Below, piece by piece: positions 1-5,223 of a DNA stretch of 5,223 nucleotides. The notes beneath the pieces are model-generated. The model saw nothing but the letters and a program-made list of their open reading frames with translations. It was not told where the DNA came from and did no database searches. How positions within the stretch are numbered: the first letter of the stretch is position 1; the number at the start of each line of letters is the position of its first letter. This stretch comes from UBA4661 sp002405405 (GTDB lineage: Bacteria > Bacteroidota > Ignavibacteria > Kapaibacteriales > UBA4661), in NCBI GenBank assembly GCA_036847245.1, contig DAIUAL010000238.1, forward strand, positions 1-5,223, read 5' to 3'. The translations under genes and the position numbers were made by a program.

Positions 1-678
1 ATGATCGGTACGCCGTATGTGGACGCTACACTCGAAGGCGAACCCGAAGTATGCCGTGCGATTTTGACAGGATTAGATTGCGTAACACTCTTTGAAAGAG
101 CATTATGTTTTGCCAGGATTCTTAAAAAAGGTAAAACAAACTTCAATGATTTTTTGAATGAAATTACCTACACACGCTATCGTGATGGCAAGTTGACTGA
201 CTATGTTTCGCGCTTGCACTACACCACTGAATGGATTGAGAATAATGTCAAAAAGCATGTCGTCAAAAATGTTACACCTGAGATTGGTGGTGTTGCTATG
301 CGTATAGATCTGGGTATTATGTCGAATAATCCAAAATTTTATCCGGCATTACAAGTGCATCCCGACTATATTCCGCGTGTTGCCGCCATTGAGCAAGAAT
401 TGAACAAAGGGAATTATACGATTTTACCGAAAGCAACTATTGCCGAGCATGAAGCACAGTTAAAAACAGGAGATATCATTGCTATTGCAACCAATAAAAA
501 AGGCATTGATTATGCGCATACAGGTTTGATAGCTGTTGATGAGAATGGCAAAGCGCATTTTCTTCATGCTTCGCAAACAAAGAAAAAAGTTATCATGGAT
601 GATACTATATCGGCATACATGAATACAGTCAGTTCTCATACTGGTATTGCAGTATTGCGTCCGATAGAGATTGCATAA
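1..678 (+). CDS. DUF1460 family N-acetylmuramoyl-L-alanine amidase-like protein, 5' partial
   Basis: This is a DUF1460 (PF07313) protein, a papain-like/NlpC-P60-type fold usually exported and thought to cleave peptidoglycan amide bonds. The visible family pattern is G-T-P-Y-V at residues 3-7, L-D-C-V-T-L-F-E at 25-32 with Cys27 as the expected nucleophile, T-R-Y-R-D-G at 58-63 followed by S-R-L-H-Y, Y-A-H-T-G-L at 171-176 with His173 as the expected catalytic histidine, F-L-H-A-S at 187-191, and a closing G-I-A-V-L-R-P. Family members normally carry a signal peptide and an N-terminal helix before G-T-P-Y. Here the G-T-P-Y motif begins two residues after the ATG at base 1, so that ATG is probably internal and the true start lies upstream of the window. 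The stop is TAA at 676-678. The family assignment is firm; enzymatic activity and substrate are inferred. Confidence 0.85.
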   Translation: MIGTPYVDATLEGEPEVCRAILTGLDCVTLFERALCFARILKKGKTNFNDFLNEITYTRYRDGKLTDYVSRLHYTTEWIENNVKKHVVKNVTPEIGGVAMRIDLGIMSNNPKFYPALQVHPDYIPRVAAIEQELNKGNYTILPKATIAEHEAQLKTGDIIAIATNKKGIDYAHTGLIAVDENGKAHFLHASQTKKKVIMDDTISAYMNTVSSHTGIAVLRPIEIA

Positions 679-740
679 ACAATCAACGATGCGCAGAGAT
701 TGCTTTCAATCTTTTGTAGAGCTATATGCTACTGCGATTT

Positions 741-870
741 GTCATTGCGAGCCGTTCGCTGAGCTTGTCGAAGCAGGCGCGCCGTACTGAGCTTGCCGAA
801 GTAAAGCAATCTCACATAAAGTAGTGCTTTGAGAGATTGCCACGCTTCGTTGCACTTCGCTCGCAATGAC
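741..870. repeat. Palindromic intergenic repeat element with 12-bp inverted termini
   Basis: Perfect 12-bp inverted ends, GTCATTGCGAGC at 741-752 and GCTCGCAATGAC at 859-870, bound a 130-bp block. Inside it is a second perfect 8-bp inverted pair, GCAATCTC (806-813) and GAGATTGC (833-840). The left arm also holds two near-identical copies of CTGAGCTTGYCGAAG at 759-773 and 787-801 (14 of 15 bases, offset 28). This architecture and these words match a class of dispersed palindromic repeats known from many bacterial genomes. No coding sequence or flanking target duplication is evident. It lies between the amidase gene and the rmlC-like gene and ends 24 bp before the possible TTG start of the latter. 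Whether it is mobile (MITE-like) or acts as an RNA structure cannot be told from one copy. Confidence 0.75.
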
Positions 871-968
871 GCGTTATCGATTATCATTCGTTTTTGAAGT
901 TATCAAATAGTTTTTCAAGTAAGACGCAAAAGAGAATACACACATTGTTTCATCAATTACATAAGCAC

Positions 969-1451
969 ATGAGCAAACAGCATCCCGCACTTGGTATTCA
1001 TGGAGTAGAAATCAAATCCTTAGTAACGCACTGCGACGAACGTGGTTTCTTTCGGGAAATTATTCGCACGACCGATCCTTTTTTCGGGGAAGGATTCGGG
1101 CAGTGGAGTCATTCGATTATGTATCAAGACTCTGCCAAAGCATGGCATATTCATCAGCATCAAATTGATTGGTGGTATGTGCCGATAGGCGTGTTAAAAG
1201 TTGCTTTGCATGATACACGACCTGATTCACCAACATATCGCAAGACAGTCGATTTTCTTATGGGTGACCATCAAGAACAAATTGTTTTGAGAATTCCGAC
1301 GCTTGTAGCACATGGATGCAAGTGTTTGAGTGGTCCTGCACATCTTTTCTATGTTACCTCGAATATCTATAATCCTGCTGATGAAGGGCGCATTGAGCAT
1401 GACGATGCGACTATCGGGTATGATTGGTTGAAACGCTCCGCGATCAAATAA
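969..1451 (+). CDS. dTDP-4-dehydrorhamnose 3,5-epimerase (RmlC) family cupin
   Basis: This is a small cupin of the RmlC family, whose classical members epimerise dTDP-4-keto-6-deoxyglucose at C3 and C5 on the way to dTDP-rhamnose. Counting from the ATG, the family signatures are G-V-E-I-K near residue 12, D-E-R-G-F-F-R-E-I near 23-31, K-A-W-H-I-H near 57-62 (first His the likely counterpart of the catalytic base), D-S-P-T-Y near 86-90, A-H-G-C-K-C near 114-119, and L-F-Y-V-T-S-N-I-Y near 126-134 carrying the conserved Tyr. The G-L-H region and following lysine of classical RmlC are altered (A-W-H-I-H, Q-I-D-W-W), as in the short subfamily of about 150-160 residues. The sugar substrate is therefore uncertain. 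The ATG at 969 gives 160 residues and fits that length. The frame is also open to a TTG at 894, which would add 25 residues outside the domain. Neither start has a clear Shine-Dalgarno sequence. No other rhamnose-pathway gene is in view. Confidence 0.8.
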   Translation: MSKQHPALGIHGVEIKSLVTHCDERGFFREIIRTTDPFFGEGFGQWSHSIMYQDSAKAWHIHQHQIDWWYVPIGVLKVALHDTRPDSPTYRKTVDFLMGDHQEQIVLRIPTLVAHGCKCLSGPAHLFYVTSNIYNPADEGRIEHDDATIGYDWLKRSAIK

Positions 1452-1531
1452 AGTCGCAGTAATTTATAGCAAAGTCGTATATTGCAAGTCTTTTCCGCGT
1501 TGAACGCTTCACTCTTCGTATCGTTTATTGC

Positions 1532-1601
1532 CATTCTGCGGAAGAATGTGCGGATATGGAAGACGGCGTATTCTCAACTCACAGTTCCGTTTTTTTTCTT
1601 T
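1532..1601 (+). promoter_or_regulatory. Possible attenuator-like structured leader of rpsD
   Basis: Three short hairpins can be drawn in the rpsD leader. Hairpin A is CATTCT/AGAATG (1532-1537 with 1543-1548). Hairpin B is GAATGTGC/GCGTATTC (1544-1551 with 1566-1573, two G-U pairs). Hairpin C is AAGACGG/CCGTTTT (1560-1566 with 1587-1593, one G-U pair) and runs straight into a T-run ending at 1597. B overlaps both A and C, so A+C and B are mutually exclusive, as in an antiterminator/terminator switch. S4 genes are autoregulated in several bacteria, which makes a control element plausible. The stems are short and could arise by chance, so this is a hypothesis. Confidence 0.28.
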
Positions 1602-1612
1602 AGGGATTCGTC

Positions 1613-2218
1613 ATGTCGAATTACACAGGAGCAAAAGTAAGACTCTCCCGCAAGTTGGGTTTTGCTTTGACACCGAAAGCGTCCAAATACATGGAACGCA
1701 AACCAAACCCGCCGGGTCAGCATGGTGCTTCAAAACGCCGCGCAAAAATTTCTGACTTCGGTAAGCAATTGCTCGAAAAACAAAAACTGCGTTTGCAGTA
1801 CAATGTGCATGAGCGTCAATTGCGCCGTTATGTCGATCGTGCTCAGCGTGCGCTCGGTAACACAGGGGATATTCTCGTGCAGTTGTTAGAATCACGCTTA
1901 GATGCATTAGTATTTCGCGCAGGTCTGGCTCGCTCGCTCTATGCGGCTCGTCAATATGTTACCCATGGACACTTTGAAGTGAATGGCAAACGTGTAACGA
2001 TTCCATCCTACCAAGTACGTGTCAATGATGTGATCGCAGTGCGTGAGTCCAGCAAAAAATTGACGATGTTCCAAGATGCTGTTCGTCAATCCGGAGCGCC
2101 TGCATATTTGGAAGTATCGAAATCCAATTTGAGCGTAAAATTCTTGTATCTGCCTCCGCGTGAGGAAATCCCTGTTATCTGTGAAGTACCGCTTGTTGTC
2201 GAGTACTATTCACGATAA
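1613..2218 (+). CDS. rpsD: 30S ribosomal protein S4
   Basis: This is ribosomal protein S4 (201 aa, normal family length), a primary binder of 16S rRNA that nucleates the 30S body and lines the mRNA entry channel. The N-terminal domain shows Y-T-G-A-K at 4-8, P-P-G-Q-H-G at 33-38, and E-K-Q-K-L-R at 55-60 followed by E-R-Q-L-R-R-Y at 67-73. The S4 RNA-binding domain runs roughly from L-L-E-S-R-L-D (91-97) through V-T-H-G-H-F-x-V-N-G (116-125), I-P-S-Y (130-133) and V-R-E-S-S (143-147). The protein ends V-E-Y-Y-S-R. The N-terminal zinc-binding cysteines are absent, making it a zinc-independent (C-minus) S4; the only Cys is residue 190. AGGGA at 1602-1606, six bases before the ATG, fixes the start. 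The flanks are not the usual rpsM-rpsK-rpoA-rplQ genes, so rpsD stands alone here, with its own leader and terminator. It may be the sole copy or a paralogue. Confidence 0.97.
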   Translation: MSNYTGAKVRLSRKLGFALTPKASKYMERKPNPPGQHGASKRRAKISDFGKQLLEKQKLRLQYNVHERQLRRYVDRAQRALGNTGDILVQLLESRLDALVFRAGLARSLYAARQYVTHGHFEVNGKRVTIPSYQVRVNDVIAVRESSKKLTMFQDAVRQSGAPAYLEVSKSNLSVKFLYLPPREEIPVICEVPLVVEYYSR

Positions 2219-2259
2219 TCGTGATTGCTCTTGGTTTCAAGAGGTCTTATCAAAAAATG

Positions 2260-2294
2260 AAAAGCCCTTCTGTGCAAACAGAAGGGCTTTTTTT
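2260..2294. terminator. Strong Rho-independent terminator, probably bidirectional, between rpsD and the EVE gene
   Basis: A perfect 14-bp stem (2260-2273 with 2278-2291) is closed by a GCAA (GNRA) tetraloop at 2274-2277. On the plus strand its last four bases begin a run of seven Ts (2288-2294), ending the rpsD transcript. On the minus strand the stem is followed by TTTTCATTTTTT, so it can also stop transcription of the convergent EVE-domain gene, which ends at 2355. It lies 41 bp past the rpsD stop codon. Confidence 0.93.
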
Positions 2295-2354
2295 ATGAGT
2301 GTTTATATTCTTCTTCAATATAGAATTGAAATCGTTTTCTGCTCTATGACAAGA

Positions 2355-2798
2355 TCACTTGGAAGAAGCCGTGAAATCCCGCCATACGGTTTCTAATTCT
2401 TCAACTAACTCCGGCTTTACCGATATACCCGAACCCTGTGGAGTCCAATGTTGGTCGGCAAGTGTACCTTGATTTAATTGCTCAAGAGTTAAGATTGCCT
2501 GATTGTTAGGATTTAACAATACATCAACTTTAAACTTTACGTATAACACTTCTTTTGTTGAATCTGTAAAGTGCTCACCGAGGGACGGTTCTTCAACGAC
2601 AATCCCAGACCCCATGATTCCTCTTGGCTCTACACACAATCGTAGCAAAAACACTCTATCGCCCGTTTGAATTTTGTTTGTTCTTCCACAGCTCCATTTT
2701 AGCTCCAAACGCCCGGTTTCTTTTACTTGGCGAACGTTATCCTCTAATTCGTTCCATGGATATTGGGTAGGATTCCATAAAAGAAGAAATGTATTCAT
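2355..2798 (-). CDS. Stand-alone EVE (PUA-like) domain protein
   Basis: This 147-aa protein matches the EVE fold, a PUA/YTH-like domain that binds modified bases such as modified cytosines. The pattern is F-L-L-L-W-N-P at 4-10, W-S-C-G at 35-38, G-D-R-V-F-L-L-R at 46-53, E-P-R-G-I-M-G-S-G at 57-65, V-D-V-L-L-N-P near 91-97, and Q-H-W-T-P-Q-G-S-G-I at 116-125, where aromatic and polar residues are expected to line the base pocket. The closest recalled relatives are N-terminal domains of EVE-HNH nucleases, which restrict modified DNA. Here the protein ends shortly after the EVE domain, and no HNH or other nuclease follows before the shared terminator. It may be a lone reader protein or the truncated front of a nuclease. 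GAGG lies about four bases upstream of the ATG on the minus strand. It is convergent with rpsD. The domain call is good; the ligand and role are inferred. Confidence 0.8.
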   Translation of the reverse strand: MNTFLLLWNPTQYPWNELEDNVRQVKETGRLELKWSCGRTNKIQTGDRVFLLRLCVEPRGIMGSGIVVEEPSLGEHFTDSTKEVLYVKFKVDVLLNPNNQAILTLEQLNQGTLADQHWTPQGSGISVKPELVEELETVWRDFTASSK

Positions 2799-2872
2799 AT
2801 ATCCTCACTAACAGTAAATAAAACAACATTGAAATATGTACCTTGATAGGTGCCACTTGCTCTTTTTGTAAG

Positions 2873-2916
2873 AAAAACTATGGGGTATGGGAGCTTTTTT
2901 CAAGACCATACCCCAT
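2873..2916 (-). terminator. Rho-independent terminator on the minus strand, after the 93-aa ORF
   Basis: A perfect 11-bp inverted repeat, ATGGGGTATGG at 2880-2890 and CCATACCCCAT at 2906-2916, encloses a 15-nt loop. Read on the minus strand, the stem is followed after two bases by five Ts (2877-2873); on the plus strand no T-run follows. It lies 44 bp past the end of the 2961-3242 ORF and upstream of the EVE gene. It therefore appears to close the DUF4116 transcription unit and leave the EVE gene with its own, unidentified promoter between about 2799 and 2872. Confidence 0.75.
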
Positions 2917-2960
2917 CTGAATAATAGTAACCCTGCCTGCTTGGCGGAATACTCACAACA

Positions 2961-3242
2961 CTATTTCTTGACGATAGTCAGACCGATACCACCTGCAAAC
3001 TCAATAAATTGATCTATCGTACTGCTGGTCCACAAGATATAGGGTGCCAAGCGAATACCATCGCTACACGTAAAATGCTGACTCACTGAGAGTGGGTATG
3101 GCGGATTAGTGTACTGTTTGTTCAATTTTTTTGCCTCACTGCTTTCCATCAGAAGTGGATTTCCTTTTATCTGTAAGGAAAATACTTTTTGCACTGCTTC
3201 AGCTGTTGCCGTAGGATGCTCATTGAGGTACTGTTGTATCAC
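2961..3242 (-). CDS. Small hypothetical protein resembling a C-terminal module of a larger protein
   Basis: I do not recognise a named family with confidence. The 93-aa ORF begins with a helical stretch (Y-L-N-E-H-P-T-A-T-A-E-A-V-Q-K-V-F, about residues 5-21). It ends with a D-G-I-R-L-A-P-Y-I-L-W ... I-D-Q-F-I-E-F-A-G-G-I-G-L-T-I pattern. This recalls C-terminal helix-plus-wing modules of larger bacterial proteins that end N-Q-W-G-x-x-N-I-x-x-F-I-x-x-A-x-x-L-G-Y-x-I, where the module follows other domains. The only plausible start is GTG at 3242, without a good Shine-Dalgarno sequence. The frame stays open and protein-like for 13 more codons, up to a TAA at 3282-3284. That stop directly follows the TAG of the 475-aa DUF4116 gene in the same frame. 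It is either a translationally coupled small gene or the tail of a longer gene that lost its front. The terminator at 2873-2916 follows it. Confidence 0.5.
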   Translation of the reverse strand: MIQQYLNEHPTATAEAVQKVFSLQIKGNPLLMESSEAKKLNKQYTNPPYPLSVSQHFTCSDGIRLAPYILWTSSTIDQFIEFAGGIGLTIVKK

Positions 3243-3284
3243 TGCCGGAACATTATCTTTTGGGGTATATTCTTTGCCTTGTTA

Positions 3285-4712
3285 CTAAAGTTTAGCTCGT
3301 TTTGTACTACCACTATTGTCCTCGCTATTGTCCTCGCTCTGTGAAGACTCGCTATCATGAGAGGCATTTGAGGTATCCTCATTATTGTCATCAAGATCAT
3401 TCGCTTGCTGGTTTTTAGCTTTTAATGCCTCTGCCTCGGCAACGATTGCTTTTTGATCTTTCAACAATTTTTTTCCAACAGATTTCTCTATCAACTGCCA
3501 TCCTCCGGATACTACCGCGTAGACAACAATCTCGCGGTCATTTTGGCATTCCTTGGAGGCATAATTTAAGGCATAGCCAACATTCTGCACTGCCGCCATA
3601 ACGATTTCTCGATCACCACGCAATTCCTCGGAGGCAGACTCTAAGGTAGAGCCACTATTCTGCACGGACGCCAAGACAATTTCTCGCTCACTATGCAATT
3701 GCCCGGAGGCAGACTTGAATGCAGAGCCGATGCTTTCCGGTAAATTTTCAAGAACCTTAGGTGCTACAGCAACAATCTCTTGTACAAATGCTTTATTATT
3801 CCAACATGTATTTTCTCCTTCGGCTATTGCTTTTTCGATGTATTCTTTATTCAAATGCTCCATCGTTTCAGGACTATATGCTACCAATGCACGAATGACT
3901 TGTTTATTATTCTGCATTTTTGGACCAATGAATCGAAGAATATCGTTTTCATCTAAATGTTGAATTGCGTGCATTACTATCTCTATGTCATCTTGCAATC
4001 GTTTTGAAACATGTCGAAGACCCCAAAATCCGCTTTTTCGAATTGCGCGCCATGCAACATATTTGTTGTCTTGATAGTGTTCGGCATATTCGAGAATCCC
4101 TAAGTTAACCCCTGAATCAATTGCCTTCATTATGCGGAGAATACCGCAATCCTCTAAATGACGACTGATTCGATCTTCGTCTGCTTCATAATAATCAAAT
4201 TCATCATCGTCTTCTTCGTCTTCAGTGTCGTCAATGGAACTACATGCCTTTTCAATTATTGCAAAAGGTACATTTCCTTGTGTTGCCAACACAAACATTT
4301 TTTCGTCAATCGAATCATCCTCCATGATTTCTTCATCGTCGAGAACTGTCATAATAAACCCAGCATTGTTTTTTAGTTCATCTCCTACATACTCGATTGC
4401 ATACGGTTCTTCTCGCAAAGCAGCCAGCACGATGTGTTCATCATTGCGGAATTCTTCCGACATGCCCTCGAGATAATGACCATTTTGCTGCACAATACGT
4501 AAGGCAAAATCATGGTCGCTTTGCAAAGATTTATCCATAAAGTGCATTGCTACTGTGGTATTATACTCTAGAATCAATTCAAAAATAAAATCCTCATCCT
4601 GAGCAAGCTCATCAGAAATCTTGAGTGTCTGTAAGGATTTCAAATCTTCGGTGTCTATGTCTGAGAGTGCCTCTAAAAAATCTTCTTTCGATGTATATAC
4701 TTTGGTTGCCAT
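3285..4712 (-). CDS. DUF4116 repeat protein with acidic segment and Ser/Asp/Asn-rich tail
   Basis: This 475-aa protein is built from DUF4116-type helical repeats of about 25 residues. Clear units carry R-E-I-V-x-A-x-V-Q-N-x-G and A-S-x-E at residues 341-366, 367-391 and 392-418. Degenerate units are visible at about 66-90, 91-115, 215-241 and 242-268. An acidic stretch (about 158-181, many D and E) splits the repeat region. A low-complexity tail (about 433-470) rich in D, N, S and E ends in a short basic K-R-A-K-L. No signal peptide, membrane segment or catalytic motif is visible, so a cytoplasmic or released scaffold-like, protein-binding role is the most that can be inferred. The molecular function of DUF4116 is not established. 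AAGG at 4720-4723 (minus strand), seven bases before the ATG, supports the start. A shorter DUF4116 gene lies upstream on the same strand, and the 2961-3242 ORF lies immediately downstream. Confidence 0.88.
   Translation of the reverse strand: MATKVYTSKEDFLEALSDIDTEDLKSLQTLKISDELAQDEDFIFELILEYNTTVAMHFMDKSLQSDHDFALRIVQQNGHYLEGMSEEFRNDEHIVLAALREEPYAIEYVGDELKNNAGFIMTVLDDEEIMEDDSIDEKMFVLATQGNVPFAIIEKACSSIDDTEDEEDDDEFDYYEADEDRISRHLEDCGILRIMKAIDSGVNLGILEYAEHYQDNKYVAWRAIRKSGFWGLRHVSKRLQDDIEIVMHAIQHLDENDILRFIGPKMQNNKQVIRALVAYSPETMEHLNKEYIEKAIAEGENTCWNNKAFVQEIVAVAPKVLENLPESIGSAFKSASGQLHSEREIVLASVQNSGSTLESASEELRGDREIVMAAVQNVGYALNYASKECQNDREIVVYAVVSGGWQLIEKSVGKKLLKDQKAIVAEAEALKAKNQQANDLDDNNEDTSNASHDSESSQSEDNSEDNSGSTKRAKL
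3313..3336 (-). repeat. Two perfect 12-bp tandem units in the DUF4116 protein tail
   Basis: CTATTGTCCTCG occurs twice back to back (3313-3324 and 3325-3336) on the plus strand. On the coding strand it encodes two E-D-N-S units of the low-complexity tail. Because the unit is four codons, gain or loss of copies keeps the reading frame, so tail length may vary between strains. Confidence 0.85.
3526..3724 (-). repeat. 75-bp-period tandem repeat encoding the best DUF4116 units
   Basis: Similar blocks begin at 3526, 3601 and 3676, each opening with an ACRATYTCTCG-like word on the plus strand and spaced exactly 75 bp (25 codons). Shared inner words include GAGGCA and ATTCTGCAC. The same period is seen at about 5103 and 5178 in the neighbouring DUF4116 remnant. 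The repeats lie within the CDS and reflect internal duplication. Confidence 0.8.
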
Positions 4713-4906
4713 ATTATAACCTTAATCTATGAATGTAATTGTGAAGAAAAGTATGATGATTTGTAATAGGAATTGGGTTTGCTGATCCGTTAGGTCATAT
4801 TGTGTGTGCCACAGTGTTCTATAGTTTCTTTAGCACTTTAGAAGAGAAAAGCACAAAGAAATTCGTTGAGTATCACAATAGATGAAGCGCATCGTACATA
4901 AGGAAT
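4713..4906 (-). other. Intergenic region between the two DUF4116 genes
   Basis: This 194-bp A+T-rich stretch must hold any promoter for the 475-aa gene. Only its Shine-Dalgarno AAGG (4720-4723) is clear. A TTGTGC / TAAAGA pair with 18-bp spacing can be picked out on the minus strand around 4830-4856, but it is too weak to call a promoter. No good terminator separates the two genes, so co-transcription from upstream remains possible. Confidence 0.4.
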
Positions 4907-5214
4907 CTATACACCAGCCGATGCTTGTGCGGCTTTTTTTGCATCTCTTACAAGTTTTGTATCAGCACCTTTTTCGAGTATCTCCCTTCGCATTTTTTCT
5001 GTGAAGCGAGGATGCAGAAAAAGTTGGGTAATAAACTGTACATCTTGTCGGAGTATGGGGGCTATATCGCGCCAACGTCCATAATTTGTTAAAGCCGACA
5101 TCGCAATATCTCGATCACTTCGCAATGCTTCTGAGGCATACTCCAATGCAAAACCAGTATACTGAACTGCTGTTAGCACGATTTCTCAGTACATATGAAC
5201 TTCTTCTTAGGCAT
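4907..5214 (-). pseudogene. Short DUF4116 repeat protein gene, probably frameshifted near its start
   Basis: The main reading frame (4907-5179, GTG start, 90 aa) opens inside a DUF4116 unit: V-L-T-A-V-Q-Y-T-G-F-A-L-E-Y-A-S-E-A-L, then S-D-R-D-I-A-M-S-A-L begins the next unit. The remaining 45 or so residues are helical and charged, with no repeat, ending at TAG. Upstream of the GTG the codons read TGA-GAA-ATC, where repeat units normally read CGA-GAA-ATC (R-E-I). An ATG at 5214-5212 starts M-P-K-K-K-F-I-C-T in another frame. Adding one C on the coding strand between 5188 and 5187 joins this to R-E-I-V-L-T-A-V-Q without a stop, giving about 102 residues. So this is likely a gene with a single-base deletion, or a sequencing error. 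If the GTG is used instead, it is a truncated but translatable protein. It is a paralogue of the 475-aa DUF4116 gene downstream, 194 bp away on the same strand. Confidence 0.6.
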
Positions 5215-5223
5215 AATACTATG

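Noticed and set aside
1478..1529. Promoter-like words upstream of rpsD (TATATT at 1478-1483; TTGAAC at 1500 with TTTATT at 1524).
   Set aside because: TATATT lacks a -35 partner at proper spacing, and the second pair matches only partly and would start the RNA inside hairpin A. Neither is strong enough to annotate.
1611..1907. Open frames antisense to rpsD (also 1907-2089).
   Set aside because: They are shadows of the highly conserved S4 coding sequence, with no recognisable protein pattern or ribosome-binding site.
2160..2396. Plus-strand open frame spanning the end of rpsD and its terminator.
   Set aside because: It runs through a strong terminator hairpin and overlaps rpsD out of frame, with no protein similarity.
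3526..3724. Regular 75-bp spacing considered as a CRISPR-like array.
   Set aside because: The whole period is similar with no distinct spacers, and it translates as DUF4116 protein repeats.
3715..4476. Several plus-strand open frames opposite the DUF4116 gene.
   Set aside because: They lie wholly inside the minus-strand gene, show low-complexity Phe/Ser-rich translations and have no independent support.
4824..4862. Inverted repeat TTTCTTT ... AAAGAAA between the two DUF4116 genes.
   Set aside because: The stem is short and A/T-only with a poor interior and no adjacent T-run, so it is not a credible terminator.

Overview
The window is a compact bacterial segment of moderate GC with no recognisable phage, transposase, CRISPR, tRNA or rRNA sequence. 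The host cannot be named from it. The DUF1460 amidase, the zinc-free ribosomal protein S4 and a genome-type palindromic repeat (GTCATTGCGAGC...GCTCGCAATGAC) would fit a Bacteroidota/Chlorobiota-like or related lineage, but this is a weak inference.

Left half, plus strand. Positions 1-678 hold a DUF1460 (NlpC/P60-like) cell-wall amidase whose 5' end is cut by the window. A palindromic repeat element follows at 741-870. Next is a short cupin of the dTDP-4-dehydrorhamnose 3,5-epimerase (RmlC) family, ending at 1451. A separately placed rpsD (30S ribosomal protein S4, 1613-2218) comes next, with a structured leader. It ends at a strong terminator with a GCAA tetraloop (2260-2294).

Right half, minus strand. 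A stand-alone EVE (PUA-like) domain gene (2355-2798) converges on rpsD and appears to share its terminator, which has T-runs on both strands. Upstream of it lies a probable transcription unit: a 475-aa DUF4116 repeat protein (3285-4712), followed in the same frame, after two adjacent stop codons, by a small ORF (2961-3242). That ORF looks like the C-terminal module of a longer protein. The unit ends at a minus-strand hairpin terminator (2873-2916). At the right edge is a second, shorter DUF4116 gene (4907-5214), apparently frameshifted near its start: restoring one base would join an ATG at 5214 to a canonical R-E-I-V repeat start.

The left half is housekeeping and envelope material. The right half is accessory, with a repeat-protein pair, a lone modified-base-reader domain and an orphan C-terminal module. 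It looks like an eroding accessory or defence-like island next to rpsD. I see no complete new system, and the parts on the minus strand are not shown to work together.
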